From assembly GCF_047495875.1 (NCBI RefSeq), contig NC_092461.1, forward strand, positions 51,765,511 to 51,829,510: a stretch of DNA of 64,000 nt, written 5' to 3'. The DNA is from Pithys albifrons albifrons. Taxonomy: Eukaryota > Chordata > Aves > Passeriformes > Thamnophilidae. Shown here one piece after another: positions 40,801 to 53,286 of the stretch (its first letter is position 1; every line of letters begins with the position of its first letter). The notes below the pieces were generated by a model that saw only the letters and a program-made list of their open reading frames with translations, was not told the DNA's origin and made no database searches. A program made the translations under genes and the position numbers.

Positions 40801-43800
40801 GCACTAGATCGTGCAAGCAAAGGATCAGACTGCTGCAAGCCCACACTTTGTGCAGGGGAAAGTTTTCCAGACATCAGAATTACACCTGAAAACTCTGCAC
40901 TGTAACATGATAGAGCTGGTAACATCTGCCAGGTTTTGAGAGATGTTAAATACACAAACATATGTTTGGGCAACCTCATGCAGACTTTTGTAGCTCGTAA
41001 AGAAGACACCTGGGGGGTATGCTTTCAAGAGCTGAGGTCGATATTTTTTGTTGAGGTGATTAATACTGGCTGGAAAGTAAGCAGTAATAGTGGTGAAAAC
41101 TGGGAAAAAATAAACTTCAATAAAAGTCTCTGTGAAAACGAGACATTCTCAGAAAATGTTTAGACCAAGGCCAATTTTCCTTTTAGAGAAAGCACTAGAA
41201 GAAAGCCACCAGCCCAAGCACTGACTAACTCAGTGTTTTGATTGCTGCCACGTACTTTGAGGTGCAAATACACAGGTTTCTCAGCTAGAACGAGGCCACA
41301 GGTGCAGGTCTGATGGCAATTCAGCAAGAGTAATATGCAAAGCAAGTATCAGTATGCTAACTGCAACCACATAAAGACAATTATTCATTCTCTTTTCAAA
41401 TGTTATACACAATTCAGTTTAATCTGTGTCATTACTGACCACATAGAGTTAAATCAAGGCAGGCTGTTGGGGGAAACAAAGAGGAAATGAAACAATGACA
41501 AAGATAAGTTCAGGCTGAACATACCAAGTGGTCTTTGAGGGAACAATAGGGATGCTATAAATTGTAAAATACCCTGTAGGCTCCAAGCAGGTTGGCAACA
41601 TTCCTTTCTTACATTACCCCAGGTCGGGACAGCTGAAGGCACTGATACTTCCTCAGTATTAGAGCTATTATTTGTGATTTGCTAGGTAAAAGACAATATG
41701 GATGTCAATGGAAAGTCTTTGATCTCCATGCATTTACCCATCCAGGCTGAAATTGCTCCAAATTCTGAAATTGTTCAGAAAAAGATGATGTCTCCTCATG
41801 AGTAACATGCTCAGGAAACAGATGTGGCATAAGGAAAGGAGTAAGGACAGGGCATATCTCCATCCTGTGTTGGAGAGTGGTTCAGGCATAGAAGCCCTGG
41901 TGCTGATCCAGCCCAGCACACTGTTACCATCAGATCATTCAAAGGTGCTGCTCCCACTCTCAGGGTTAGCACAGCATATGCCACCTTAAGCACCTCTGCA
42001 GTGAGGGGTCTGTCCTGGGGAACAATGTCTTATTCTCCAGGAACCTGTTCTTCAATACACACAGGCAGCCTTGAGTGGGGCCATGATCCAGGGACACTCC
42101 TGTGCTTGGCACAAGGTAGCTCCCACCTCCAATTTGGAACTAGGTACCATGCTCCTAGGAAGAGACTCCTCCTCATTATCTTTCAGCCACTTGGATTTAA
42201 GTGCAGAATAGCATCATTTGATGCTATATAAATTAAATACATAGCTAGATATAAGAGATACTATTACATCTTAAATGATTACTGCTAGAAATAGCCAGTT
42301 CAAAATAACAACTATAATTCAGTCATGTGTAGTTTTACATTATTTGGTGACTGCAATAACACATACAAATATCGTATAGAGACATTTAAACAAGAAGTAC
42401 AAAAGACAAACAAAACAAGTTATCATTTAAATCCTTGCCTTTTCACATTCTAGTCAGTCTTGCATAAAATATTCAAGGTTACTTTTATTAAAAAAGCATA
42501 ACAAACCTACTGCTTGAAAACAAATGCTGTTTTAATATGGATTGCTTTGATTGCACTTAGTTTTAAATACATTTTGAAATAAAATAAACCAAAACAAAAC
42601 AGCAAAATGTTGCACTCAGAGTGATTAACAGAACACATGACTTTTTTCAACTAAAACAATATATCAAATCTAAATGCAATGTGATATATTTTCATGAAAC
42701 TTTCTTTGGCATAAAAATATGTCAAATTATTGGTGTCACCAAGAGACCAGAAGACAAAATATTTAGGAAATCAGGGAAAACTTCTAGGACGCAATGTCAC
42801 AAAATAAGAATGAAAAAGCATCACAAGACAGATCCTAAGAAAACTCCCAAAGCTATAAATAAATACAAGGACTAATGTGAAGTTGGATAGGCTCATTGCC
42901 CACATTGTCTATGTCCTATATAGTCCCTGTATTGCCACTATGTAGACCTGACAGTACCTACTATCTAACCCTTTAATGACCCCTTGACTTTCATCAGGGA
43001 AGTCCACCAGGAACAGCTGGCAGACCCAGGAGCACCACACTCTCTCCAAGGTAATCACATACCCCAAAGTCCCAGGCAGTGCTGTGGTCAGCAGTGGTCA
43101 TCCCACACAGTATCCCTGAGTGTCACACAAGGCACTGCCGTGACAGGTACCCACAGAAACATTTCCCTGACCTTCACCCTGCACTAGCCTCAGCACTGAC
43201 AGTCCAGTATCACTCCCAGCCAGGAAACCAAACTCTGCCCAGCATCCATCCACTGGGGGATATGTCTGAGAGACTGCAGCTGCTCTGCAAATGCTGCCTC
43301 CTTTGGCAGCTACCATGCAAGGTTCTTGTAACAGCCCGATTGGTCATATTTTCTTCCTCCTCCTTCCCAAAACTGCCAGCACCCAGGCCAGCCTGTGTCA
43401 CGTTATTGAACAGGCAATAGTGCAGACCCAGCCAGCACTTAGCCCCACGGACCAGGCAAGAATGGACAGAAGTAACTTTTTTTGGCATGGAAAATGCTTC
43501 TTCTGTGACACCAGCTTCAACTTCAGGATGCCTGTTACCTTCCACAGGTCTCTGTGCTCTGCTCTGGGGCACTGCAGACTGACATGGTGAAGAGCAGAGA
43601 GGAGTGTTCACTCAGCAGAGCTGCCCAGCCCTCTGTGAGCATGCTTGGCATGATCTGGGCTGGCCCGGATTGCCTCCACCTTCAGGGAGGAGAGGATGAC
43701 CTGAACATCTTTCTTATTATCCTCTTTCTCCTCCTGCCATTACCCCTTCACTTTTTCCTCTTGCCACCTCCCTCTCATTGTAAGGCAGACAGATAGTTTA

Positions 43801-43959
43801 CAATCTGACTTCTGATATAGTCCATTCAAATTATGTTTCTATAAGTAGACTAAATCATTCCAAGACCCATCCCTATTAACTTGTCACTTTTGAGGGACGG
43901 CAAGTTTCCTTGGGTGGACTAGTTGGCCTAAGTATTAGAGAGCATGCCATGGCATGTTT
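37831..43959. other. No recognised feature
   Basis: 6.1 kb with no CR1 tail, LTR or coding motif that I recognise. Several overlapping open frames between 39950 and 41350 and between 42980 and 43800 reach up to 148 codons. None has family resemblance, and they occur on both strands as expected of locally GC-richer non-coding DNA. Confidence 0.4.
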
Positions 43960-44640
43960 ACTTTTCTGTATAGATGTGGCCATGAGAACCAGGAAATATG
44001 ATGCAGAACTAAATAAATACATAAAAGAGAATATTTTCCAATATCTACAAGGAAATTTTGGAGGAGATGACTGATGCCAAATATTTTTTTACACTTGATG
44101 TGTCAGCAGGATTCTGGCAGGTGCCCCTAGTAAAAAACAAGAACATATTTGTGTACATTCAACACCCTCTTTGGGAGATGCTGTTTCCTCAAACTGCCAT
44201 ATGGGCTGTATTCAGTATCCAAGGTGTTTTACAGGAAAATAAAACAATTTTTTATCATATACAGAGTGCTTAAGCCTAAACAGATGAGGAAAAATAGTAA
44301 AATAGCATGACAAAATGCTCTAAACAACTTTGGAAATAACTAGGTCTGCTGCAAAGAAGTTGAAAGAACAGTAATGTTAATATAAAATGCTATATAATGA
44401 AAGTAACACACTTAGAGGAGGAGTTTCGACAGCTCAGCATACAGACAAATTTCAGCATATGTAGGCTGTCACTAACATGTTTGTCCTGACTAGTAGAGAA
44501 TGGACAGGTCTCTCACAATAGGTAATTCTGGGAAGAAATGTATGCCTGAAAAAACTTGTCAAGCAGCCAGGAAAACAGATATTGTTAAAAGGGGTGCAGT
44601 TCTCATCCAGCCCCAGACCAAAAATCCAGCAGACTTACTA
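43960..44640 (+). mobile_element. Decayed Ty3/gypsy-type retrotransposon pol fragment
   Basis: Near 44010 the plus strand reads 'LNKYIKREYFPIST', which matches the start of the gypsy RT palm. After a frameshift it reads 'DAKYFFTLDVSAGFWQVPL' (RT motif A; the GFWQ codons are at 44109-44120), then 'YIQHPLWEMLFP' in the position of the family's 'TPFG' segment. About 490 bp beyond motif A, 'GAVLIQ' (44593-44610) appears, close to where gypsy RNase H carries its GAVLLQ-like motif. No catalytic YVDD box survives and frameshifts separate the blocks. The element is old; no LTRs were found. Sequence to about 45250 may belong to it. Confidence 0.65.
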
Positions 44641-47600
44641 GTACCACTACACATACTACCAGCATAGTACTCTCACAACACATGGATCCAAACTGGAGAG
44701 TGATCCGCTTTGTGCATTCACCACCACTGAAAACTGCAATCAGATGTCTGAAGGCTGTTGTCCTTCTTCCCCTTCAGGATGTCAGATAGTTGCTTGAGGA
44801 GCTGCAGCACTAAGATTTAAAGCTAAGCAAGAACAATATATTGCTATTACAAACCATGCCCTGTCAAGGCCTTCAGCAAGAACACAAAAAGCTGTGTTCC
44901 ATCAGCTTCCAAGCAATGTTTTGCAGCTGAACACAGAAATAGTCTGGAGCATGGGGCAAACCCCTGAAGGTTCCCAAGCTAAAACAGTTGTATAATCCAG
45001 CTGACTAAGTCAATGCCTTGTCTGGTTTCAGAGAGACCATGATGTCCAGAACTGCTGGATGGGAGAAGTGCAGCAGAAGGCAGCTCTGGTACATCAGGCT
45101 GGAAGGGCACGCCCTGCTGTTGGTATCAGCATGATCTTGCTCCTCTGGCAGACATCACCGACCACAGACAGCAGTCACATCCTTGGATACCTGCTATTCA
45201 GGAGCAAGTGAGATCTTCTGACAAAGAACTGCAATTGAGGGAGGAGAGGCAGCAGTCTAGCCTGAGAAAGTCTCATATGTGTAATAGTAAAATTGAATTC
45301 AGACAACCATGTCCTGTGACAAAGCACAGTGCTTTTCATCCAACAACACACTCACCAAGGGTTAGCTAGATTGTGCCACTTGGTAGGCTGCCTGACGCTT
45401 TGTATTATCTACGTTTTGCTCACTATTATTTTTATATTAGCTGGAGAAAGAGAATGTTTACTTTTATCTATCTTTACTAAACTCTTGCAGAAGTCCATTG
45501 GAACTAGTTTTCATCTTGGGCAGGACCTCAGCTCACACAGTGCTATCAGTGAGCACCAAGGCTCTTCATGACGGGGGTGACCCATTGGACTCCCAAACAA
45601 GACACCCTCTCTGGCCATGTAAATCTGCATCCAGACATGCCTCAGACACCAACCGGCCCATGGCTACTCCCAATGTTCCAAAAGGGATAAGGGTCAATTT
45701 TAGAGCACACTGGCATAACAAAAGTAGAGGTTCTTACAGGGAGGAAAAAAGTAAGGTCCATTTGGGTAAAGAAGAGGCAAAAGGAAAAGGAGTTAACTGG
45801 TTGAAACATGAGATAATCTGAACACAATGACCCACTGCTTAAATCAAGACTGATAACACAGAGAGGGGAAAAGTTAATCAAATACTGACACAACTATTCC
45901 CTTTTAAAAAGTCAGACATTTTCTTTTATAAATTACTAGTATAAAACAATAGATGGTGGAGTGAAGGCACTGAAGAATATATTGTTTTCATTATAACCAG
46001 TCATTATAATATGTTAGCAAAGCCTGGTTTTGGCAGCTTTTTCAGCATCCATATGCGAAATGAAATGTCGCTTCCAAATATCAAATTAACAGTAAATCTA
46101 GTTCTCCCATTTCTCCTGAGCTTCATTCCATTGACTTTCAAATCACTGAGTGATTTAGAATACCAGGGTGTTTCAGAAATAAAACATAATTAGTGGCATT
46201 TCAAGTCTAACATTTTGCTCAGATGAGCATTGTACAATTCAGCAGATTGTTTAAGGAAAAGCAGCTAAAGGGGTCAACAAACCTGACTCAGTTATGAAGT
46301 TACTGGAAAAATCCAAATTGGTAGATTTTTAAAATCTAAAATAAACCACATGATTGGGTTTCAAAATTTAAATGAATTTAACAAAATTATCTCATTAAAA
46401 AAAAAAAGGCAAACCACCAAAACCAGCATCAGAAGGAAGGGAAGCAGAGGAATAAAAATCCCTTGGTAGTAACTTCAGTACTTGCCCAATTGTGGGGATA
46501 AATCAACATGTCTATACTGTCAGTGAAATTCCTCCAACTTTATATGGAAAGCATGTTGCATTAAATAGACTTTAATCTAGAGATCCCTTGATCGTTAAAA
46601 CTCTCCATAATCAAAACAGGGTCAAAAGGCAAACAAATGAAATGAAATCCTATGACTACAAAAATGAACAACTGAGCAGTAGATGGTAATTTCATGAAGC
46701 ATATGCAGTAGTTTATGTCAAAAGAGTGAACGGACTCAGGAAAAATACTGTATTTGGAAAAAAAAAGGTATTTGTCTGAAAATGATCTCTTAATTTTTTG
46801 GCTACTCTTTCATCCACCACAATTGTGTGGTCTGTTTTTCAGAGAAAGAAAAAGCCAACTGATCTTCCTTTGGCCAGAATTTTATTGTCTCAGGAGTGGA
46901 ATCAGGTTTCTCTTAAATAACTGAATGCAAGATTGTTGTCTTATATGTGTTGCTACCAAAGCTATTGTGGATGAAGACCATACCCAAACCATTGCAGACT
47001 GTACCAAGTCCAGAGAAATATGTTGCTTCCTTCCTTCAGAAGAAAAAAAGTGTTTTCCATTGTACAACTGAGAAAACATCTGTTGCTAATCAATGGAGTT
47101 TTAGAACACTGACTGGTAGCTGTGTCCCTCTGGAAATAGATTGACTTAGCAAGCAGTAGATTAGTTTCAAGGAAAAAACCTTAACTGGTGTCTCAGTGCC
47201 CTCTCTGCACCCTGAACATACCAAACCCAGGAGAGGGGGTGTACCAGATTCCAGAAAAAGATGACACAACATGAGCTGGAGGCATTCCTAATTGCCCAGG
47301 AATACAACCTTGAGTTTACCTGCAAGCTTTGGGATTTTTTTTCTTATTTTATCATTTCAAACATTCTACATGCAGAACACACATACAAACTGGTAGTAAG
47401 AAAAGGAAATTTAAAGATGTCTGAGAAGCATTCATGGACCATGAGCACTGAGCATCTAACCTCAGATCTCAAACCTGAGATGACTGTCAGCTGCCTCCAC
47501 ATTGGTCTAAGAAGCTGATATCTTTGGCATTTGATATAATTTCAGAGATCATGTGTTTTCAGCTCTGTAATTACCTCAAGGAGAGTGCAGGATGAATTCT

Positions 47601-49060
47601 ACAAGGCCAAACAGGGTCAAGAGCAGCATGTGTCAAGGCAGCCAGACCTCCGCACTCCTGAAACTGGAGTCTATCCACACACTGTTCTGTAAAGAATGGT
47701 AGGCGGTGCTTTTTGTTTGTAACTAATGAGTATCAGGGAATGGATCTCTATATTTAATTTGACATGAATCTTACATCAGTATCAGAAGACTTTAGTTCCT
47801 GAAATTGCATTGTTTTCCAAATTTCTCTAATTTCTCTGTGGTTTTTTTCCCTTTTCTCTCTCAGTATTTTATTCCAGCAGTCCCACAGTGCAGCATGGAA
47901 TGAGGCATCTCCTGTTCACATTGCATAGAGCATTGATATCACATTTGATATATGCTCCCAGTGTCTCTGCTCTGTGCAATACACAGCAACAATCTTCAGG
48001 TTTTCAAGAGGAGGCATCAGTAAGTTCTGTTGGTCCTTACACAGAGGTTAAACTGTCTTTCCTTCCCCCTCGCATTGCATGATTCCACCCATCGTAACTT
48101 TCACAAGTAAATGGCTGGTTAATAAGATATGACAACAGTGTCTCTACATTTCATTGCTCTCTAGTACAGTATTTCACACCCAGATATCTGTAAAGAACAT
48201 GTCAGCAAAATTCTGTATGCTGGGATCTCAAGAATTATGGTAAGTAAACTGAAGGCAAATCAATTATTTCTGAATGTTTAGTTTCATTCAGGACTTAAAT
48301 GAAATAGGGTAACCTGTAGGCCTTTGAACATGGAAACTCAGAAACTATAGTCAATTAAAGGAAACCTCATAGGTGCAATTTTGAGTTGTGCCCTATGAAC
48401 TTCAGTGCTCAAATCAAAATAACCTGAAATGGACATGAAAGGAGTCCCCCTCTGTCTAAAGAGTTTGTGTGACCTTTTTTTACTTATATAGAAAGCTATA
48501 CTCAAGAAATATGAATTTCAGTCTTGAAAATGGTAAGGTTTGATTTTTTCATTTAAACAATTTTTATATCTATGAACAGTAAATGATTACAGTTCTTCAT
48601 CTTAGGCACCCTGTACAGTTTAGATTGTGATGGAGGGGTGGTGATTCAAGACCCTGAAGAGTCACTGTGAGCTGTAAAATACTTGTTTCAGTCTCAGGTT
48701 TGCTCTCTCTCAGCACAGGTGTTATGGGGGTGTTGGGAACTGGTGAGCGTTTCTGAGCAGGGGCAGATATGGGATAGAATTAGCTGATGAGAGGATGACA
48801 GTGAAATAAATCATGAGGTTTAAGGGAAAGGTAAAGAGAGAAGTTAATTAATAGCTCCTATAACCTCAAGAGCAGTGGGAGGGCAGCTGCTAGGATAGAA
48901 AAGGCATCTTGCTTCACTTTTGACTCTGAAGTCTCCTAAGTTTTAATTCTAATAGGAAAGTGTAAGAATTTACTCTTTTACATGTTTTCTTGCACTTAGG
49001 CCTTCATTACCATTTCTTTAATAATTTTCTGAGGTACCTTAAACCACAACACACCATTCT
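44641..49060. other. No firmly recognised feature
   Basis: The first 600 bp may be the tail of the gypsy remnant; 'KQEQYIAI' near 44825 vaguely resembles RNase H. Beyond that I see only AT-rich DNA with short open frames of no known family. Confidence 0.4.
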
Positions 49061-50345
49061 TTAACCTTGTCATCATCATGGCTAGGCTTCGCGAACGAAA
49101 ATTTGGGAAGGGCACTACCCACGCTTGCTGCAAGTGTGCTGGTGGCTAAAAAGGCCGATATGGGATATGCAAGTCCGGTCACAAAAGGCACAGCGGAACA
49201 TCTCCCTAGGTGACATTGGCAAGGAACGGTTCTTTTTGCGTTGTCTTTTCTCCTCAAGACTGACTCTCTGTGCATTCTCAAAGGAAGCAGCAGCATCATG
49301 AATGGTGTGTCTCCATGAATCCCGATTGGAGGCCAGAGTGAACCACTGATGGCAGTCAATATGGCCAAGGTTGAGGTGTTGTTTCAGGGAGTCCTTGTAT
49401 CTCTTCTTCGGAGCTCCTCTCTTGTGGCAGCCGGTGGCGAGTTCACCATAGAGCACAATCTTCGGGCCATGATCCTCCATCCTGGAGACGTGCCCTGCCC
49501 AGCGCAGCTGCGTTCTCATCAGCATGGCCTCGATACTGCTGACCCCTGCCTGTTCAAGAACAGACACATTGGTAACATAATCAGACCAGTGAATGTTTAG
49601 GATTGAACGGAGGCAGCGCTGACGGAAGCGTTCGAGGAGTCGCAGGTGGTGGCGGTAGATGACCCATGATTCAGACCCATATAAAAGAGTAGACAGTACA
49701 ATGGCTCTGTAGACACTAATCTTTGTACTTTTCTTCAGGTGTTTATTGGACCAGACTCTTTTATGGAGTTTTCCGAAGGCTTTGTATGCCTTTGCTAGTC
49801 TGTTGTCTATCTCTTTGTCAATCTTACCGTCTGAGGAAATGATACTTCCCAGACAGGAGAACTGCTGGACTGACTTAAGCTCTGAATTGCCTATGGTGAT
49901 GTGAGAATGATGGAAGACTTCTTGAGGTGCAGGTTGGTAGAGAACTTCTGTCTTCTTCAGGCTGGCTTCCAGCCCAAAAAGCTCAGCAGCCTCTGCAAAG
50001 CAGGATGTTAAGTGCTGCAGAGCTGCTTCTGTGTGAGCAACGAGGGCGGCATCATCAGCAAAGAGCAGTTCACGGACAAGGTGATTCAGGGTCTTGGTGT
50101 GGGCCTTCAGTCGCCTTAGGTTGAATAGACTTCCATCGGTACAATATGGGATGTAGATGCTGTTTTCTTCATCGAGGTCTGCCGTGGCTCTTTGGAGCAT
50201 CATGCTGAAGAAGATTGTGAATAGAGCTGGTGCAAGAACGCAACCTTGTTTCACACCATTGGTTATTGGAAAGGGCTCAGAGAGTCCATCGCCATATCTG
50301 ACTTTAACCTTGTACATACAGAAGAAAGGAAGCACGGTTCTTTCC
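49061..50345 (-). mobile_element. Non-LTR retrotransposon (not CR1), 5'-truncated, minus strand
   Basis: The block contains the C-terminal half of a LINE RT (see the coding entry at 49115-50353). On the minus strand the coding region is followed by a short 3' part containing 'tcgttcgcgaagcctagcc' and ending in ATGATGATG at about 49070. This differs from the CR1 tail. RT N-terminal blocks and the endonuclease are missing, so it is 5'-truncated. Similar TTCTTT-containing sequences lie at both borders (near 49055 and 50335) and could be an imperfect target duplication, but this is weak. Confidence 0.75.
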
Positions 50346-50353
50346 CTGGGCAC
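49115..50353 (-). pseudogene. Truncated LINE reverse transcriptase, C-terminal half
   Basis: 412 codons are open without interruption. The frame shows 'TNGVKQGCVLAPALF' (RT block before the catalytic box) and then 'LFADDAALVAHTE', with the FADD codons on the minus strand at 50062-50051. Next come the thumb/connection-like segment ('VYRAIVLSTLLYGSESWV') and 'RMEDHGPKIVLYGEL' plus 'RGAPKKRYKDSLKQHLNL'. The frame ends with a Cys/His-rich motif near its C-terminus ('CAFCDRTCISHIGLF', then His and Cys). The nominal first codon is GTG and the frame stays open to an upstream stop at 50393-50395, so no real start is visible: the N-terminus has been lost. It resembles the RTE/L2-like groups more than CR1. 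Birds carry an RTE family (AviRTE) with which it should be compared. The exact clade is not settled from sequence reading. The intact frame suggests a fairly recent insertion. Confidence 0.8.
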
Positions 50354-52564
50354 TATGTGTACAACCTCTGAATCTGTTGTTAGTGTCTGCCTCTAGTAAT
50401 TTCAGAAGTGTTGAGAAATACTATCTAAGATGCTCTTCATTGCATTCTTCAGAGATTTGCTGCCCTGTTGTCCAAAAAAAAGAAAAGATCTTGGCATTGC
50501 TGGGCAGAGTATTGTATTTGCAGCATCACTATAGAAAGATACTCCCATTGTTTTATACACCTGACTCCTAGCTAATGAAGGCAATTTCACCACATGCTTC
50601 CTCAAGTGTTGCACTGCATGTTGTAGATTGTAGACTGAAAAATGTAAACAGCAATTTCTTGCTTTCTTTAGGCTTTAATTAGTAAAGGATTTTTTTTCTT
50701 TTCAAAAAATATGAGCATATTTTAAAATCAAAGTATCTGATTTCTATTCTAATACCTGTGTCTTAAGGAAATTAATTTTGAATAGAATTCACTGTGTGCA
50801 AGAAGCAGAAAGAGGTCTGTACACCATTCTAATTTCAGTCAGCTCTAGTCAGCCCTTCACACCTCCAGACTACTACCCTATGAAGTTGGAAAAACTGCCA
50901 CATGAAACTCAAATTGTTCAAACTTCTCAGGTCAAGGCGGACAATAATGTTCATGTTTTCTTCAGAAAAATGATAGCTTGTATAAAGTTTAGTGTACTCT
51001 GTGAACATAATAAAAATAAGAAAATTCAGTGGGACAGTGGTGTGCTGCAATTTAGTTAAAATGCCAAGAGGAAGGATTATTACTGCTTCAAAGCAACGAT
51101 AAAATCTTACTAGGCATTTTTTTCAGATTACATCACAAGAAAATAAAAATCTGATTTTCATTAAAAATCCATTACTTCTACTGCTTTCTATTTGTTAATT
51201 TTATTTATGTTTATTTATTACTACATTTAAATTGTTTCCATTGTTATTAACAATAACAAATATGATTAATATTGTAATTTATTATTTTAAAAGGCTTAAG
51301 AAGTATCAATACTTTCCCTGTAATTTCACTGTTTGGGAAGGCAAAACTCAGATAAATGCAACCATTTATGTATAGCTTTATTTAAGCATGCAGTTTCAGA
51401 TAAGTCTATTATTTAGGATATCACTTAAATCATACCTTATCTTTTCATCAAGTTGATTAATGATAACTTTAGGCTGACCATTTACTCAGAAAAAGGAAAA
51501 CACTAATCCACCATCTTCCACAGAACACTATCTTCTACAAAAACTTATCCTTAGGCTTCATAGGAGCCTTAGAAATCAAATACAAAGCAGATAAAAAATT
51601 CTTTTGCCTGGAATACTGTAAAAAAACTATAAAGAATGCTTCAGAGAAGATGAACCTACTCGTTTCATCTGCTTTTGCATGTTAACCAGAGAATGCACTT
51701 TAAACACTTGTCACCAGCTAAATTGTATTCCTAATTTTTTCATTGGCAATGGAAGTTTCACAGAAAATCATTGCTTGTGCTGGTTTGGTCCTGATTTTTC
51801 ATGGTTAAAACAGAGGGGTTTGTTCACTCTTAGAGGAGTAACTTACACTCTTATGCTGCATCTAAGAGGTGAACTTCTGCTAGCAAAATCAGTGAGAGTT
51901 TTGCTATAGACTTCCATGGAAAGAGGGTTCAGACTTAATGACTTTTCTGGGATGCGCTGTGGTCTGTTGGACTTCAGGTAATTCTACAATATTGTCTGCT
52001 GTTTAATCCAAGGCAACTTGTTTTCAAGTAGGGCTGGTTATTCTGTCTAAATGAGGTTTAAAATTATTTTTATATCATGCAACACTTCAGTTCTCCATCA
52101 CTGAGGCTAAAAAAACCCAAAAGTAGGTTTTTTTACACTGCTCTAGTATTTTCAATGCATTCTGGTCTATGAAAGTTACCAAATGAGCTTTTTTGGGTTT
52201 TTTTTGAGACATCCCAGATTTACTCTGCTTTCTGAGCACTTGCATTATGAAAGTTTTAATTCATATGGCCTGTGCTCTTTCCCCTCCAAATTACAGTCTA
52301 CCTTAGCCTGACCACATACCCTGCAATGGGAAAGTTCCCCCTCCAACTAGGTCTTGTGGTGACCCACAGGAAAAAAGGAAACCCAGAGCCAAGAACAAGG
52401 GACCACAAGGAAACTTGGTCAGGCATCCGTAGCCATAGTGATGAACATTGGCCTGCAACATTTAAGCTACAGAGCTCTCCTAGTCATCTGGAGATGTACA
52501 TGGATATTAACTGGGATGGTTTGAGCAGTTTAACAAAGCAAAATGTTTTCACTGGGAAAAGTGA
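50346..52564. other. No recognised feature
   Basis: AT-rich DNA, with a strongly T/A-rich patch near 51188-51290. It forms the unique left flank of the endogenous retrovirus. Confidence 0.45.
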
Positions 52565-52569
52565 ACTAT
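52565..52569. repeat. Left target-site duplication of the ERV (ACTAT)
   Basis: ACTAT immediately precedes the 5' LTR and recurs perfectly after the 3' LTR (59277-59281). A 5 bp duplication is typical of class III (ERV-L-like) retroviruses; class I usually gives 4 bp and class II 6 bp. Confidence 0.95.
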
Positions 52570-52830
52570 TGTCCTAGTTCAGCAGGAGGGACCAGCTAAC
52601 CCTGTGTGGGGGTGATCAAAGCTGTGTATTCTACCCCCTCTAATCATTCCCCAAGGACAATGGGCCATTAGCAGCAGCTGCCCAGGGAGCCATTATCACC
52701 TTCACACCCAGCCTGAGGGGGGCGGAGCTGCTAATGGGCCATCAACAGCTCAATACCCCCTGGCTCCCAGAGTCAATCACCCATTGTGTGAGTCCCCGCC
52801 CAGGGGGAGGGACTGAGTGCTCCCTGAGGG

Positions 52831-52838
52831 TACATAAG
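52831..52838 (+). promoter_or_regulatory. Putative TATA box of the 5' LTR (TACATAAG)
   Basis: TACATAAG follows a GC-rich stretch and would place transcription start near 52860. The same site is at 58909-58916 in the 3' LTR and is conserved in the solo LTR. It is a non-consensus TATA element; inferred from position and conservation. Confidence 0.5.
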
Positions 52839-53119
52839 TGGTGGGTAAGAAGACCTCGGGTACTTCTCGTCGGATCCAGAGCAGCAGCAGGACCTCGACA
52901 GCAGGAGATCACCGCTCTCGCCCAGATCACAGCCCTCGCCTGCACCAACAGGTCTTTCTTTTCCTTTTGCTCTGGACTTGGGGGAGCCACAGGGGTCTCA
53001 GCACAAGGGCAAACAAACCCCCTTGGGTTTGTGCCCCAGGACACTGGGTTATACTGCTGGGGTATTGTGAGTTGAAAGCAATTTCCCTTGTGTGTCAGTG
53101 TTGCTATAATAATATTATT

Positions 53120-53125
53120 ATTAAA
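53120..53125 (+). terminator. Putative polyadenylation signal ATTAAA in the LTR
   Basis: ATTAAA lies in the AT-rich R/U5 part of the LTR. The equivalent in the 3' LTR (59198-59203) would direct 3' end formation of the genomic RNA. It is conserved in the solo LTR. Confidence 0.5.
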
Positions 53126-53203
53126 TTTTAGCTCTGACTTATAATCTCTCTCGTGGTGAGTTCATTCTCCCTTGCTGGTTCACCTTCAAACCAGCACATC
53201 TTT

Positions 53204-53221
53204 TGGCGCCCAACGTGGGGC
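53204..53221 (+). promoter_or_regulatory. Primer-binding site, tRNA-Lys type
   Basis: TGGCGCCCAACGTGGGGC begins 5 bp after the LTR. It is the 18-base form known as the complement of the 3' end of tRNA-Lys1,2, as used by several lysine-primed retroviruses. This is notable because the ERV-L group was named for a leucine-type site. Confidence 0.9.
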
Positions 53222-53286
53222 ACGAGAGAGAAGTCAGAACTACAATTTCATTTTGTGTATTTGGGTACAGAAACTCCCTGACTACC

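Larger units (their letters stand above)
52570..53198 (+). repeat. 5' LTR
   Basis: 629 bp from TGTCCTAG to CCAGCACA, offset from the 3' LTR by exactly 6078 bp and apparently identical to it. The GC-rich first half (including 'ggggggcggagctg') holds the promoter region. The AT-rich last 100 bp hold the polyadenylation signal. Confidence 0.97.

Noticed and set aside
39952..41163. Cluster of open frames up to 148 codons as possible host exons
   Set aside because: They occur on both strands, have no recognisable domain, and lack convincing splice-site pairs. Not enough to call a gene.
52734..53131. Overlapping open frames within the LTRs (repeated at 58812-59209 and, inverted, near 16450-16793)
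   Set aside because: They recur only because the LTR recurs. The older solo LTR shows no sign of preserved coding, and they overlap promoter and polyadenylation signals.
53203..53286. Start of gag at the TTG within the primer-binding site
   Set aside because: The frame happens to be open there, but the codon is not ATG and overlaps the primer-binding site. The first credible start is the ATG at 53287.
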